Source: Mycolicibacterium sp. P1-5
GTDB taxonomy: Bacteria; Actinomycetota; Actinomycetes; Mycobacteriales; Mycobacteriaceae
Assembly: GCF_008329565.1 (NCBI RefSeq)
Contig: NZ_NPKT01000005.1
Coordinates: 124,001 to 188,000 of the forward strand
Direction of reading: 5' to 3'
Length of the DNA: 64,000 nucleotides
The position numbers and the translations under genes are program-made. This document shows, one piece after another, positions 29,101 through 39,787 of this stretch (within the stretch, counting starts at the first letter, position 1; each line of letters opens with the position of its first letter). The notes beneath the pieces are model-generated. The model was given only the letters and a program-made list of their open reading frames with translations, did not search any database and was not told the DNA's origin.

Positions 29101-29834
29101 ACCGCACCGATCTCATCGAACCGGTCGAACCGGTCGGCGGCCCGGCCGCGCCGAAAGCCGCCGCCGCCGCGGCGGCGGGAGATCCCGAAGCGCAAGCGCG
29201 CCGCAGGCGCAATCTGTTGATCGGCGTCGGTGTCGGCGCCGGGATCCTGGTGATCGCACTGATCATCTTGGCTTCGGTACTGTCCAGCATCTTCGGTGAC
29301 GTCGGTGGCGGCCTCAAGGGTGACCAACTGGGCCTCAACCCGTCGGCCCCCACGACAACGGAGAGTGCCAGCGCCGCCAACGGCAGCACCGTCAAACCCG
29401 TTAAGGCGACGGTATTTTCACCCGGTGGTGGTGCCGACAATCCCGAGAAGGCCGACCTGGCACTGACCGGTGGTCCCGGCACCGGTTGGCCGACGGACAT
29501 CTACACCGACCCGAATCCGTTCCCCAACTTCAAGAGCGGCGTCGGGTTGCTGTTGCAGCTGCCGCAGCCGACCACTGTGGGCAGTGTGTCGCTGACGGTA
29601 CCCAGCACCGGCACCCAGGTGCAGATCCGCGCGGCCTCGTCGGCCAACCCCGCCAGCCTCGACGACACCACCGTGCTGACCCAGCCCACCGCATTGCAGC
29701 CGGGCGCCAACACAATTCAGGTCAATGCGAAGGCGCCGACGACCTACCTGGTGGTGTGGATTACCACGATGGGCACCACCGACGGCAAGAACAAGACCGA
29801 GATCTCCGGGCTGACCGTCAAGGCAGCTTCCTAG
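26196..29834 (+). CDS. murJ: lipid II flippase MurJ fused to pseudokinase and extracellular domain
   Basis: 1212 residues, with the mycobacterial MviN architecture. About 14 membrane segments of the MOP flippase fill residues 25-560, with SRITGFIRIVLLAA and ANQLPNLIAAL. A linker holds a triplicated 12-residue repeat (GGSEATRGFDAA) at about 648-684. A protein-kinase-like domain (about 728-990) lacks the catalytic Lys, HRD and DFG residues. A membrane segment at about 1005-1030 precedes a C-terminal beta-rich extracellular domain. In Mtb the phosphorylated pseudokinase recruits FhaA. ATG overlaps the upstream stop. The repeat is encoded by dispersed DNA repeats. Confidence 0.95.
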   Translation: MKPPPRRPVAYVRPGPRTRAVRAELSDAAVVSRSWGMALATLVSRITGFIRIVLLAAILGAALSSAFTVANQLPNLIAALVLEATFTAIFVPVLARAERDDPDGGERFVRRLVTLATTLLLIATLVSVAAAPLLVRLMLGHDPQVNQPLTTAFAYLLLPQVVFYGLSSVFMAILNNRNVFGPPAWAPVINNVVAIATLGLYLIVPGQLSVDPVQMGNAKLLVLGVGTTLGVVAQTAVLLVAIRAERISLRPLWGIDDRLKRFGAMAGAMVLYVLISQVGLVVVNQIASTAAASGPAIYNYTWLVLMLPFGIIGVTVLTVVMPRLSRNAAANNTPAVLADLSLATRLTMVTLIPIVAFMTVGGPAMGSALFAYGKFGEVDANYLGVAISLSAFTLIPYALVLLQLRVFYAREQPWTPILIIIAITIVKIAASLVAPHLSADKELVAGYLGLANGLGFLAGAVLGYVLLQRALKPPRGTLLDLAVVRTILVTMAASLLAGLIAYIVDRLLGLKVLTEHGGGIGSLLRLLVLGVIMLPILAAVMLAARVPDAVAAWEAVKRRINRTSPQTVSAVAALDRPQVPRYFPYPEHNNSYGAAGSTGKGPEVNDQTSGNPPAEPTGDATTKMPRQAADDFQPDVAPDIHVGTVPPSAGGSEATRGFDAAGGSEATRGFDAAGGSEATRGFDVAPPKQPNADFAGDPTREPLGFESPREPAMESSADEDAHLIPGASIASGRYRLLVSHGGPPGLQFWQALDTALDRQVALTFVDPDGTMSDEQVQEILSRTLKLSQIERPGIARVLDVANTGAGGLVVAEWIRGGSLKEVADTSPSPIGGARAVQSLAAAADAAHGSGVTLSIDHPSRVRVSIEGDVALAFPATMPGATPEDDIRGIGAALYALLVDRWPLPEKGVPSGLQPADTDPAGEPLEPRAVDGAIPFQISAAAARSVQAGGGIRSAPTLLNLLQQATAVADRTDLIEPVEPVGGPAAPKAAAAAAAGDPEAQARRRRNLLIGVGVGAGILVIALIILASVLSSIFGDVGGGLKGDQLGLNPSAPTTTESASAANGSTVKPVKATVFSPGGGADNPEKADLALTGGPGTGWPTDIYTDPNPFPNFKSGVGLLLQLPQPTTVGSVSLTVPSTGTQVQIRAASSANPASLDDTTVLTQPTALQPGANTIQVNAKAPTTYLVVWITTMGTTDGKNKTEISGLTVKAAS
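28139..28246. repeat. tandem dispersed repeat inside murJ (three 36-base units)
   Basis: Units at 28139-28174, 28175-28210 and 28211-28246, each GGCGGGCG followed by the core GGAGCGAAGCGACCCGGGGA and TTTGATGC; only the last base of the third unit differs. Near identity implies recent amplification. The 36-base period keeps murJ in frame, and the insertion lies in the linker between flippase and pseudokinase. Confidence 0.95.
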
Positions 29835-29896
29835 TTCTCAACAGGCACGGCCTCGGGTGAAGTGCCCGTCCGCGGCGGGAGACCTACTGTCCGGCC

Positions 29897-30433
29897 ATGC
29901 TCAGCTTTACCGGCCCGACCGTGGTTCGCAGCGACGCGGAGTTGTTGGCAGCCCATGTCGCCGGTGATCGCTACGCCTTCGAAGAACTGTTCCACCGCCA
30001 CCACCGCCGGCTCCTCCAACTGGCCCGCCGCAGGACCCGCAGCCCCGAAGACGCCGCCGATGTCATGCAGGACGCGATGCTGGCCGCACACCGTGGCGCT
30101 CCGTCATTCCGCCACGACGCGGCCGTCGGAAGCTGGCTGCACCGCATCGTGATCAACGCTTGCCTGGACCGGATACGGCGTGCCTCGCAACCCACGACCC
30201 CGCTGGTTGACGAGCACGGCATCGCTGACCGCACGAGCGAGGTGGAGACCGTTCTATTGGTGCGCCGCGCGCTGATGCGACTGCCCGCCGACCAGCGGGC
30301 CGCGGTCCTCGCGGTGGACATGCACGGGTACTCGATCGCCGACGCCGCCGCGCTGCTCGGGATCGCCGAAGGCACGGTGAAGAGCCGATGCGCTCGAGGG
30401 CGTGCACGCCTGACGGGCCTGCTGCGCCCCTGA
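29897..30433 (+). CDS. sigM: ECF sigma factor SigM
   Basis: 178 residues. Region 2 spans about 15-90 (RYAFEELFHRHHRRLLQLAR, SWLHRIVINACLDRIRR) and region 4 about 125-172 (RLPADQRAAVLAVDMHGYSIADAAALLGIAEGTVKSR). It matches Mtb SigM (Rv3911). It ends at RLTGLLRP, lacking the roughly ten-residue extension I recall in Mtb. The downstream anti-sigma gene has lost its cytoplasmic domain, so how this factor is restrained is unclear. Confidence 0.93.
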   Translation: MLSFTGPTVVRSDAELLAAHVAGDRYAFEELFHRHHRRLLQLARRRTRSPEDAADVMQDAMLAAHRGAPSFRHDAAVGSWLHRIVINACLDRIRRASQPTTPLVDEHGIADRTSEVETVLLVRRALMRLPADQRAAVLAVDMHGYSIADAAALLGIAEGTVKSRCARGRARLTGLLRP

Positions 30434-30434
30434 C

Positions 30435-30448
30435 CATCCCGGGTCGCT
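30435..30448. repeat. partial dispersed-repeat copy after sigM
   Basis: CATCCCGGGTCGCT begins one base after the sigM stop and matches the reverse complement of the repeat end near the SDR gene (CATTCCCGGGTCGCT) with one deletion. It sits where sequence for the sigM tail and the rsmA N-terminus would be expected. The match is short, so identity as a repeat copy is an inference. Confidence 0.4.
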
Positions 30449-30472
30449 GCCGGGTCGCCGGGAGACCCGGCA
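30448..30472. terminator. hairpin between sigM and rsmA
   Basis: TGCCGGGTC (30448-30456) and GACCCGGCA (30464-30472) form a perfect 9-bp stem with a seven-base loop. It could reduce readthrough from sigM into rsmA, or simply be repeat-derived. Confidence 0.4.
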
Positions 30473-30482
30473 CACTGGTCGG

Positions 30483-30977
30483 GTGGAGCCCATGCACACG
30501 GTCGCGCCGGCGTCGTCACCGTCTGCGGCCCATGCCCGGCGCCCCGCCGCGCGCAGCGGACGCCTGGTGGCCGCCGGCGTCGGCGCGGTGGCGGTGCTGG
30601 CCGCGATCGGACTCGGCACGGCGGCGCTGCTGAGATCCGGCGGGCCCACCGCGAGCACCCTGACCAGTGCCAGCATGATCACCGTCACCCCGAAGATGCC
30701 GATCAGCAGCCGTGAGCTGAACTCCCTGATCGCCCGCAGCCCAGACTTCGGCCCACTGGCCGACCCCAAACGTCGGGCCGCCTGCCTGAGCGCCCTGGGT
30801 TATCCCGGATCGGTGCAGGTCCTGGGCGCCGAACAGGTGCAGGTCGACGGCAAGCCCGCGATCGTGCTCGTGCTCCCCGGTGACCAGCCCGACGTGATCG
30901 TCGGTGTCACCGTCGCCGCGTCCTGTAGTTCGGTGGACACCGGCCTGATCGCCGAGACCACGGTCCGCCGCCCATAG
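30483..30977 (+). CDS. rsmA: anti-sigma-M factor RsmA, N-terminal domain missing
   Basis: 164 residues: a short cytoplasmic start of about 27 residues, one membrane segment ([23 protein letters not shown]) and an extracytoplasmic domain with [19 protein letters not shown] and [16 protein letters not shown]. The last parts match Mtb Rv3912 (about 254 aa), the anti-SigM factor. Residues equivalent to its first 90 or so, which hold the sigma-binding cytoplasmic domain, are absent: only 49 bases separate the sigM stop from GTG 30483. Either a deletion created a nonfunctional remnant, or the protein has another role. Confidence 0.75.
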   Translation: MEPMHTVAPASSPSAAHARRPAARSGRLVAAGVGAVAVLAAIGLGTAALLRSGGPTASTLTSASMITVTPKMPISSRELNSLIARSPDFGPLADPKRRAACLSALGYPGSVQVLGAEQVQVDGKPAIVLVLPGDQPDVIVGVTVAASCSSVDTGLIAETTVRRP

Positions 30978-30987
30978 TGCACCGCGG

Positions 30988-31013
30988 GGAACAGCGCGGC
31001 CTACCCTGTTGTT
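30988..31013 (+). promoter_or_regulatory. candidate SigH-type promoter for trxB-trxC
   Basis: GGAACA at 30988-30993, then 16 bases, then TGTT at 31010-31013. This fits the SigH pattern GGAAYA-N16/20-GTT. In Mtb the trxB2-trxC operon is known to be SigH-dependent during thiol stress. A TACCCT at 31002-31007 could also serve a housekeeping promoter. Confidence 0.5.
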
Positions 31014-31086
31014 TGACGAGATGGCTAGAGGAACCCGACATGCAGGCTCTTCGCCTGCGGCCCGGGACCGGAGCAGAAAGGCTGGT

Positions 31087-32058
31087 ATGAGCGCCAACCC
31101 AGTACATGACGTCATCGTCATCGGATCAGGCCCAGCCGGCTACACCGCGGCCATCTACACCGCCCGCGCGCAGCTGCAGCCGCTGGTCTTCGAAGGGACG
31201 TCCTTCGGCGGCGCACTGATGACCACCACCGAGGTGGAGAATTTCCCCGGCTTCCGTGGGGGCATCACCGGGCCGGAGTTGATGGACGAGATGCGCGAGC
31301 AAGCCCTGCGCTTCGGCGCCGACCTGCGGATGGAAGATGTCGAGTCGGTCGACCTGGAAGGCCCCGTCAAGAAGGTGGTGACCGCCGACGGTGAGACTCA
31401 CTTCGCCCGTTCGGTCATCCTCGCGATGGGTGCCGCGGCCCGCTATCTCGGCGTCCCGGGCGAACAGGAGCTGCTCGGCCGCGGTGTCAGCGCCTGCGCC
31501 ACCTGTGACGGCTTCTTCTTCAAGGAGCAGGACATCGCCGTCATCGGCGGTGGTGACTCCGCCATGGAGGAGGCCACCTTCCTGACCCGCTTCGCACGCA
31601 GCGTCACCCTGGTGCACCGACGCGACGAGTTCCGGGCGTCCAAGATCATGCTCGAGCGCGCTCGCGACAACGAAAAGATCACCTTCCTGACCAACACCGC
31701 GGTCGACGCGGTCGAGGGTGACACCACTGTCAGCGGACTGCGCGTTCACAACGTGATCACCGGTGAGGAGTCAACCCTGCCGGTGACGGGCGTGTTCGTC
31801 GCGATCGGCCACGACCCGCGCTCCGAGTTGGTGCGCGGGGCCGTCGACCTCGACCCCGAGGGCTACGTGCTGGTACGCGGTCAGACCACCGCCACCTCGA
31901 TCGACGGCGTGTTTGCCGCCGGCGACCTGGTGGATCACACGTATCGGCAGGCCATCACGGCCGCCGGGATGGGCTGTTCGGCCGCGATCGACGCCGAACG
32001 CTGGCTGGCCGATGCCGACGACACTGCAAGTACCGAGATGATTGGAGCACACCAATGA
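31087..32058 (+). CDS. trxB: thioredoxin reductase
   Basis: 323 residues. The FAD-binding start is [19 protein letters not shown], the redox-active CATC is at 137-140, the NADPH site is [17 protein letters not shown], and a late FAD motif is [16 protein letters not shown]. It transfers electrons from NADPH to the thioredoxin encoded next. ATG 31087 is chosen over upstream frame extensions because GAAAGG is seven bases before it. Its stop overlaps trxC (ATGA). Confidence 0.97.
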   Translation: MSANPVHDVIVIGSGPAGYTAAIYTARAQLQPLVFEGTSFGGALMTTTEVENFPGFRGGITGPELMDEMREQALRFGADLRMEDVESVDLEGPVKKVVTADGETHFARSVILAMGAAARYLGVPGEQELLGRGVSACATCDGFFFKEQDIAVIGGGDSAMEEATFLTRFARSVTLVHRRDEFRASKIMLERARDNEKITFLTNTAVDAVEGDTTVSGLRVHNVITGEESTLPVTGVFVAIGHDPRSELVRGAVDLDPEGYVLVRGQTTATSIDGVFAAGDLVDHTYRQAITAAGMGCSAAIDAERWLADADDTASTEMIGAHQ

Positions 32059-32387
32059 GCGAAGGCGGCGCGACCGTAACGGTCTCCGACGACTCCTTCT
32101 CCGAGGATGTCTTGTCCAGCAATACCCCTGTGCTGGTTGACTTTTGGGCCACCTGGTGCGGTCCGTGCCGGATGGTCGCGCCGGTCCTGGAGGAGATCGC
32201 CAGCGAGAAGGCCGGCGCCCTGACGGTGGCCAAGCTCGACGTCGACGCCAATCCGGCGACGGCGCGCGACTTCCAGGTCGTCTCGATCCCGACACTGATC
32301 CTGTTCAAGGACGGTCAGCCGGTGAAGCGGATCGTCGGCGCCAAGGGCAAGGCTGCGTTGCTGCGGGAAATCGCGGACGTCGTTTAG
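32055..32387 (+). CDS. trxC: thioredoxin
   Basis: 110 residues with the classical active site [13 protein letters not shown] and the cis-proline segment [13 protein letters not shown]. Reduced by the TrxB encoded upstream; the two genes overlap by four bases, giving matched expression of enzyme and substrate. It corresponds to Mtb Rv3914. Confidence 0.97.
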   Translation: MSEGGATVTVSDDSFSEDVLSSNTPVLVDFWATWCGPCRMVAPVLEEIASEKAGALTVAKLDVDANPATARDFQVVSIPTLILFKDGQPVKRIVGAKGKAALLREIADVV

Positions 32388-32592
32388 CGCGAACGGGAGC
32401 CCAATTTCTCGCTCCTCCCCCACCTCGAGCCGCGTCGGCATCGTCGGCTCGATGGCCGAGACAATTCCGTTACCGGCGGCGTCGCCTGCCGTTTTCCGGA
32501 ATGCGGTGAGCTTCTGCGAGAATGCTCCCTAGCCTGTGTGCAATCGTCAGCGCTGGGACAGGCAGCTGACAACAGTGACCGAAGGGCCCTGC

Positions 32593-33840
32593 ATGTCGAG
32601 TCTTCGCCACGGTGCCGGGGGCGATGCCTCCTGGCACCGGAGCGGTCGGGATGACGTGTTGCGCCGCGGTGACCGCAGCAACGCCGTCGTCGAAATCCGC
32701 GAGGCGCTGTCCGCGCTCGGCTTGGTCGACAATCCCGACGCCGACCTGACCACCGGTAAGCGGGTGGCGGTCGACGTGTTTGACGCCGATCTCGACGAGG
32801 CGGTGCGGGCGTTCCAGCAGCGCCGCGGACTCCTGGTCGACGGGATGGTCGGCGAGGCCACCTACCGCGCGCTCAAGGAAGCCTCCTACCGGCTCGGGGC
32901 ACGGACGCTTGTGCACCAGTTCGGTGCGCCCATGTACGGCGACGACGTCGCGACGCTGCAGGCGAAACTCCAGGAGCTCGGCTTCTACACCTCGCTGGTG
33001 GACGGCTACTTCGGGTTGCAGACCCACAACGGGCTGATGTCCTACCAGCGCGAGTATGGGCTCTCAGCCGACGGCATCTGCGGCCCGGAAACGTTGCGCT
33101 CCTTGGACTTTCTGGGTTCCCGCGTCACCGGCGGCTCGCTGCACGCCATCCGCGAAGAGGAGCAGGTCCGCCGTTCGGGGCCTCGGCTCTCCGGCAAGCG
33201 GATCATCATCGATCCGGGCCGCGGGGGTGCCGACCACGGCCTGATCACCCAGGGTCCAGAAGGACCGATCAGTGAAGCAGACATTCTGTGGGACTTGGCC
33301 AGCCGGCTCGAAGGCCGGATGACCGCGATCGGCATGGAGACCTTCCTCTCGCGGCCGGCCAACCACAGCCCGACTGACGCCGAGCGGGCCGCCACCGCCA
33401 ACACCGTCGGCGCCGACCTGATGATCAGCCTGCGCTGCGAGACCCAGCCCAGTCCGTCGGCGAACGGCGTGGCGTCGTTCTACTTCGGTAGCTCGCACGG
33501 TTCGGTGTCGACGATCGGCCGGAACCTGGCCGACTTCATCCAGCGAGAAGTTGTGGCGCGCACCGGGTTACGTGACTGCCGGACGCACGGTCGGACCTGG
33601 GATCTGCTGCGTCTCACCCGGATGCCCACCGTGCAGGTCGACGTCGGCTACATCACAAACCCGCGAGACCGCTCGATGTTGGTGACCAGCCACTCCCGCG
33701 ACGCGGTTGCCGAAGGCATCCTTGCCGCCGTCAAGCGGCTGTACCTGTTGGGCAAGAATGACCGTCCCACAGGAACTTTCACGTTCGCCGAACTACTCGC
33801 CCACGAGCTGTCGGTCGAGCAAGCCCGACCCGCCTACTGA
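32593..33840 (+). CDS. cwlM: CwlM, amidase-like regulator of peptidoglycan synthesis
   Basis: 415 residues: two N-terminal PGBD-type helical repeats (EIREALSALGLVD and FGAPMYGDDVATLQAKLQEL), then an amidase_3 fold. The usual zinc-binding DPGHGG reads DPGRGG, so the first His ligand is replaced by Arg, and a later catalytic Glu position is VDVGYITN. This agrees with CwlM being a noncatalytic cytoplasmic protein that, when phosphorylated by PknB, stimulates MurA. Start ATG 32593 lacks a signal peptide. The C-terminal tail with TGTFTFAELLAHELS is the conserved phosphorylated region. Confidence 0.93.
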   Translation: MSSLRHGAGGDASWHRSGRDDVLRRGDRSNAVVEIREALSALGLVDNPDADLTTGKRVAVDVFDADLDEAVRAFQQRRGLLVDGMVGEATYRALKEASYRLGARTLVHQFGAPMYGDDVATLQAKLQELGFYTSLVDGYFGLQTHNGLMSYQREYGLSADGICGPETLRSLDFLGSRVTGGSLHAIREEEQVRRSGPRLSGKRIIIDPGRGGADHGLITQGPEGPISEADILWDLASRLEGRMTAIGMETFLSRPANHSPTDAERAATANTVGADLMISLRCETQPSPSANGVASFYFGSSHGSVSTIGRNLADFIQREVVARTGLRDCRTHGRTWDLLRLTRMPTVQVDVGYITNPRDRSMLVTSHSRDAVAEGILAAVKRLYLLGKNDRPTGTFTFAELLAHELSVEQARPAY

Positions 33841-34572
33841 CTAGCCGCGAATCTCAGCGCCGGCACCGACCGGCTCCTGCAGCTGTGCGCTTTGCAGCAG
33901 CCGCTCCAGCGCGGCCTCGACTTCGGCTTTCCAACCGAGCCCCTTGTCGAGCTCAAGCCTCAGTCGCGGAAAGTGGCGATGCGGAGCGACCACGGTGAAT
34001 CCAGCGTCGAGCAGGAAGTCGGCGCCGATCATGCACTGGTCGAACGAGCAGTCCCCCAGGACTTCGATAGCCGGACGCATCTCCGGGTCGACGACCTCGG
34101 GGTCGAGTAGTTCTGCCGCATCGGATGTACGGCCGAACGCCTCGAGAGCGCGTACACCGCGTCGAACGAGCTCGTTGACCACCTGGCTGATCAACGCGTG
34201 GGGCAGGGTGTCGGCCTGCCCAGGTTCGATCGCCATGGACGTCAGCAGAACGGCGTCTGCGCTGACCGGTCCGGTCGGGAAGAGTTGCGCCCGCGGCACC
34301 GCGCGGGGCGGGGCGTACAGCACATAGCCGAGGCACGGCTGCTCGTCCTCCGACTCCGACCCCTCGGCGGACACCGTAGTGGCCACTTGACCACACGAGC
34401 CCCACTCCAGCATGACCATCGACAGCCATGCTTCCTTCTCGAACTCGGGGTCGGGAAGGTAGTCACCGCCCCGTAGCGTCGCGGGATCGACTTCCCAGAA
34501 CACACATCGACGCGCGTGTTTGGGCAATTGCTCGAACGCCTCGAGCCGAAGCGGCGTGATGCGGACGGACAC
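33841..34572 (-). CDS. GNAT-family N-acetyltransferase (Rv3916c-like)
   Basis: 243 residues. Weak GNAT features: CLGYVLYAPP, then VLLTSMAIEPGQADTLPHALISQVVNELVRRGVRALEAFGR, which resembles the acetyl-CoA-binding region. It matches Mtb Rv3916c in length and position between cwlM and parB. Substrate unknown. The stop abuts the cwlM stop with no gap, so the two genes converge. Confidence 0.8.
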   Translation of the reverse strand: MSVRITPLRLEAFEQLPKHARRCVFWEVDPATLRGGDYLPDPEFEKEAWLSMVMLEWGSCGQVATTVSAEGSESEDEQPCLGYVLYAPPRAVPRAQLFPTGPVSADAVLLTSMAIEPGQADTLPHALISQVVNELVRRGVRALEAFGRTSDAAELLDPEVVDPEMRPAIEVLGDCSFDQCMIGADFLLDAGFTVVAPHRHFPRLRLELDKGLGWKAEVEAALERLLQSAQLQEPVGAGAEIRG

Positions 34573-34800
34573 TAACCTCCCCGGCTTTCATGCGTCGCGA
34601 AAATGCACAACGGCCCCTTCAGGATAGGAGAGGCAACCGCAAACGTGCCAGTGGTGGCGCAGCTACCGAAGCCGGTGCCCGTCCGGGACGAAATAGATTG
34701 GCGCACTGCGTGATTCCTCGCTTGGGGAGATCGTCGGCGAACGCGGACCGGAGCGGGCGTCACTGTGACGGAATTAGCTGGTGTCTCGGTACCTGCGTCT

Positions 34801-35763
34801 TCAGCCCACCGGTCGGTTCATCATGTCCACGATGCGCTGCAGATCGTCCACCGAGCCGAACTCGACGACAATCTTGCCCTTGCGCTTGCCGAGGCTCACC
34901 GTCACCCGCGTGTCGAAGGTGCTCGACAGCCGCTCGGCCACATCTTGGAGCCCGGGCATCTGAATCGGCTTGCGGCGCGGCGCCGGCGGCGTCTTGGTGT
35001 CCGCCCGATTGGCGAGCGTAACCGCTTCCTCCGTGGCGCGTACCGACAATCCCTCGGCGACGATCCGGGCCGCCAGTTCTTCCTGGGCCTCCGGACCGGC
35101 TTCGAGCGCGAGGAGGGCGCGGGCGTGCCCGGCCGAGAGCACCCCGGCAGCCACCCGGCGTTGCACGGCGATGGGCAGTCGCAGCAGCCGGATCATGTTG
35201 CTGATCACCGGTCGCGACCGCCCGATGCGGACAGCGAGTTCGTCGTGGGTTACTTCGAACTCTTCGAGTAGTTGTTGGTAGGCCGCCGCCTCTTCCAACG
35301 GGTTCAGCTGAACGCGGTGGATGTTCTCCAGTAGTGCGTCGCGGAGCAGATTATCTTCGGCGGTTTCCCGGACGATTGCCGGGATGGTCGCCAGCCCGGC
35401 CTCCTGGGCGGCACGCCACCGCCGCTCCCCCATCACCAGTTGGTAGCGGATCGGCGCACCGTGGGCCGCGTCAGGAACTGCCCGCACCACGATTGGCTGC
35501 ATGAGACCGAACTCGCGAATGGAGTGCACCAGTTCGCCAAGAGCCTCTTCATCGAAAACCTGGCGGGGCTGGCGCGGGTTGGGCTCGATGGCCGACGGGT
35601 CTATCTCGCGGTAGACCGCTCCAACGGTGTCCACGTTCAGCGCGGTTCCGCCGATCACCACATCGGCAGCGGCCGCACCGAGTCGCGGACCGCCGTCAGC
35701 CGGCCCGGTCGGGATGAGAGAGGCCAGGCCGCGGCCGAGGCCGCCCTTGCTCTTCGATGACAT
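34801..35763 (-). CDS. parB: chromosome partitioning protein ParB
   Basis: 320 residues. N-terminal basic [11 protein letters not shown] (ParA contact), the CTPase/ParB boxes [19 protein letters not shown] and [13 protein letters not shown], a helix-turn-helix with [24 protein letters not shown], and a C-terminal dimerisation domain ending at [14 protein letters not shown]. It binds the two parS sites seen nearby and spreads to load condensin and interact with ParA. ATG 35763 is preferred; a GTG at 35775 overlapping the parA stop is the alternative. Confidence 0.96.
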   Translation of the reverse strand: MSSKSKGGLGRGLASLIPTGPADGGPRLGAAAADVVIGGTALNVDTVGAVYREIDPSAIEPNPRQPRQVFDEEALGELVHSIREFGLMQPIVVRAVPDAAHGAPIRYQLVMGERRWRAAQEAGLATIPAIVRETAEDNLLRDALLENIHRVQLNPLEEAAAYQQLLEEFEVTHDELAVRIGRSRPVISNMIRLLRLPIAVQRRVAAGVLSAGHARALLALEAGPEAQEELAARIVAEGLSVRATEEAVTLANRADTKTPPAPRRKPIQMPGLQDVAERLSSTFDTRVTVSLGKRKGKIVVEFGSVDDLQRIVDMMNRPVG

Positions 35764-35774
35764 TGGTGCCTCCA

Positions 35775-37420
<1,646 letters not shown>

Positions 37421-37461
37421 TTAGTGATGGCGTCCGGGCATCGAACTACATCGGTGTAACT

Positions 37462-38025
37462 TCAGCCCTTCAGGACGACGACGCGACGCGAGGGCTCCAC
37501 ACCCTCGCTCTCGCTGTGCACACCGTCCACTGCGGCGACGGCGTCGTGCACGATCTTCCGCTCGAACGGCGTCATCGGTGCCAGTTCCTCACGATCGCCG
37601 GACTCAAGCACCCGGCGGGCCACTTTGTCACCTAGCGCGCTCAGCTCTTCGCGACGGCGGCGGCGCCAGTTAGCGATGTCAAGCATGAGCCGACTGCGCT
37701 CCCCCGTCTTCTGATGGACAGCCAGCCGGGTCAGCTCCTGAAGCGCGTCGAGGATCTCGCCTTTGCGCCCGACAAGCTTCGACAGGTCCTCGCCGCCGTC
37801 GATGCTGACGATCGCGCGGTTCCCCTCGACGTCGAGGTCGATATCGCCGTCGAAGTCCAACAGGTCGAGCAGCTCTTCCAAGTAATCGCCGGCGATCTCG
37901 CCTTCGGCGACGAGCCGCTCTTCGAGATCCTCGCCCTTCACTTCGGCCTTGTCCGGGTTCTGCTCTAGGTCGCTGTCGATCGCGACGTCGGACTCGGTCA
38001 CTTCAGTGGTGTCGGCATCCGCCAT
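37462..38025 (-). CDS. jag: Jag/KhpB-like KH-R3H RNA-binding protein
   Basis: 187 residues. An acidic N-terminus is followed by a Jag-type segment (YLEELLDLLDFDGDIDLDVE), a KH domain with the GRKGE loop and an R3H domain (NWRRRRREELSALGDKVARRV, MTPFERKIVHDAV). It sits between rsmG and yidC, as across bacteria, and matches Mtb Rv3920c. It probably binds RNA and may influence cell-wall growth with KhpA. Confidence 0.93.
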   Translation of the reverse strand: MADADTTEVTESDVAIDSDLEQNPDKAEVKGEDLEERLVAEGEIAGDYLEELLDLLDFDGDIDLDVEGNRAIVSIDGGEDLSKLVGRKGEILDALQELTRLAVHQKTGERSRLMLDIANWRRRRREELSALGDKVARRVLESGDREELAPMTPFERKIVHDAVAAVDGVHSESEGVEPSRRVVVLKG

Positions 38026-38059
38026 GTGTCTCTCCCTCTCTCACCGGAGCTATCTCCGG

Positions 38060-39142
38060 TCAACGCTTACGTTTCTTGGGCCGTGATCCCGGTCGCGGTG
38101 TGCGGGCCGTCGTCCCGCCGTCGGCCGGCTTCGCCGGCGCTGCGTCGGGCTCGATGTCCGCCTCGGCGCCAACCTCGTCCGTGGATTCAGCCGTGGCGCC
38201 GTTGGTTGCAGCCGGCGCACCCTTCTTCGGCTTGGTCGGCTTCACGCCCGGTGCCGGAGCATTCGCCGCTCGGCGGACCAACGCCTCTTCCTTCTTGGCT
38301 TCTTCTTCCTTTTCGATCCTGCCGAACACGTAGTGCTGCTGGCCGAAGGTCCAGATGTTGTTGGACACCCAGTAGATGATGATCGCGATCGGCAGGAACG
38401 GACCACCGACAACCACACCGAGCGGGAAGACGTAGAGCGCAAGTTTGTTCATCATCGCGGTCTGCGGGTTGGCCGCGGCTTCCGGGCTTTGGCGCGCCAC
38501 CGACGCCCGACTGTTGAAGTAGGTAGCGATACCGGCCAACACCATCAACGGAATGCCGACCGCAATGACCGCCGGCCGGCTGAAGTCGAAGTTCTTGAAA
38601 GCCTCCAGGCCCGAACTCTGGGTCATGCTCGCGCTCAGAGGGGCACCGAACAGATTCGCATCGAGGAAGTGCCCGACATCGGTCGCGCTGAAGAAATAGT
38701 TTCCGGTGGCGCGGTTCTCCTCCACCGACAGGCCCAGCTGGCCGAACCCGTGCTGCGTCCGATTGAACGAACGCAACACGTGATAGAGGCCCAGAAATAC
38801 GGGGATCTGCGCCAGCATCGGCAGGCAGCCGAGGATCGGGTTGAATCCGTGCTCGCGCTGCAGCTTCTGCATCTCCAGCGCCATCCGCTGACGATCCTTG
38901 CCGTACTTCTTCTGCAGCGCCTTGATCTGTGGCTGCAGCTCCTGCATCTGCCGAGTGGTCCGGATCTGGCGGACGAACGGCTTGTAGAGCAACGCGCGCA
39001 GGCTGAACACCAAGAACATGACGGACAGTGCCCAGGCGAAGAAGTTGGTGGGGCCCAGGATCGCGGCGAACAGCTTGTACCAGAGCCACATGATGCCCGA
39101 CACCGGGTAGTAGATGACGTCCAGGCTGAACCAATTAAACAT
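38060..39142 (-). CDS. yidC: membrane protein insertase YidC
   Basis: 360 residues. About five membrane segments; the core includes [40 protein letters not shown] and [21 protein letters not shown]. The C-terminal tail is charged and Ala/Pro-rich, ending in basic RPKKRKR for ribosome contact. ATG 39142 ([13 protein letters not shown]) fits homologues; it overlaps the yidD end by eight bases. Confidence 0.95.
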   Translation of the reverse strand: MFNWFSLDVIYYPVSGIMWLWYKLFAAILGPTNFFAWALSVMFLVFSLRALLYKPFVRQIRTTRQMQELQPQIKALQKKYGKDRQRMALEMQKLQREHGFNPILGCLPMLAQIPVFLGLYHVLRSFNRTQHGFGQLGLSVEENRATGNYFFSATDVGHFLDANLFGAPLSASMTQSSGLEAFKNFDFSRPAVIAVGIPLMVLAGIATYFNSRASVARQSPEAAANPQTAMMNKLALYVFPLGVVVGGPFLPIAIIIYWVSNNIWTFGQQHYVFGRIEKEEEAKKEEALVRRAANAPAPGVKPTKPKKGAPAATNGATAESTDEVGAEADIEPDAAPAKPADGGTTARTPRPGSRPKKRKR

Positions 39143-39416
39143 GCGTGCTCCTGCGCTCTTCTTCGAGACCGGCCCCGGGCGCCTGCAGGCGCCGCTCGGG
39201 TATTGGATCCCATCCTCCCCGATGCCACGGACCACACTTCCCCAGCCGGATCACGATCAGCCAACTACCGCGGATCAATCCGTACTCGGTCAGCGCGTCC
39301 ACGGCGTACTGGCTACATGTCGGCGTGAACCGGCATGTCGGCAGTCGCAGCGGTGAGATGGTGTGGCGATACAGCTCGACGAGGAAGATCACGACACGAG
39401 TCGGGAGGTGGCTCAC
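39135..39416 (-). CDS. yidD: YidD membrane-protein insertion efficiency factor
   Basis: 93 residues. Family signature [28 protein letters not shown] with paired cysteines, followed by [16 protein letters not shown]. Start GTG 39416 overlaps the rnpA stop (GTGA) and its end overlaps yidC, so rnpA-yidD-yidC are tightly coupled. Confidence 0.93.
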   Translation of the reverse strand: MSHLPTRVVIFLVELYRHTISPLRLPTCRFTPTCSQYAVDALTEYGLIRGSWLIVIRLGKCGPWHRGGWDPIPERRLQAPGAGLEEERRSTHV

Positions 39417-39769
39417 TGCGTCTTCTCCATCAGAGAATGGGTCCGCCGGACGCCCTTTTTCAGCTGCTGTTCCAGGCGGGCGGAAAGCGCATCGCGGCTA
39501 CTGGGCAGAGCCCGGATCACGATGCGGTCGTCGACGCTGAGGTCGGGTAGAACAGACCGGGCCACGTGGCGCAGCCGGCGGGAAACTTGGTGTCGTTGAA
39601 CGGCGTTGCCGACCGACTTGGCGACGACCAATCCGATCCGGGGTCCGTCACCGCTGCCCGTCGCGCGTCGTGCGTGCACGACGAGATCTGGCTGCGCCGC
39701 TCGCACCCCGTGCTTGATGGTGGCGCCGAACTCCGCAGACCGTGTCATCCGGAACTGAGCCGGGAGCAC
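39413..39769 (-). CDS. rnpA: ribonuclease P protein component
   Basis: 118 residues. [18 protein letters not shown] at the start and the RNP signature [17 protein letters not shown]. It assists the RNA catalyst in 5' tRNA maturation. GTG 39769 is the start; it lies 18 bases after rpmH, in the standard rpmH-rnpA order. Confidence 0.95.
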   Translation of the reverse strand: MLPAQFRMTRSAEFGATIKHGVRAAQPDLVVHARRATGSGDGPRIGLVVAKSVGNAVQRHQVSRRLRHVARSVLPDLSVDDRIVIRALPSSRDALSARLEQQLKKGVRRTHSLMEKTQ

Positions 39770-39787
39770 GCCGCGTGATCTCGTGGA

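Noticed and set aside
34573..34800. A small gene between the GNAT and parB genes
   Set aside because: The 228 bases show no frame with convincing start, ribosome-binding site or protein character; they probably hold the GNAT-gene promoter and the parB 3' end.
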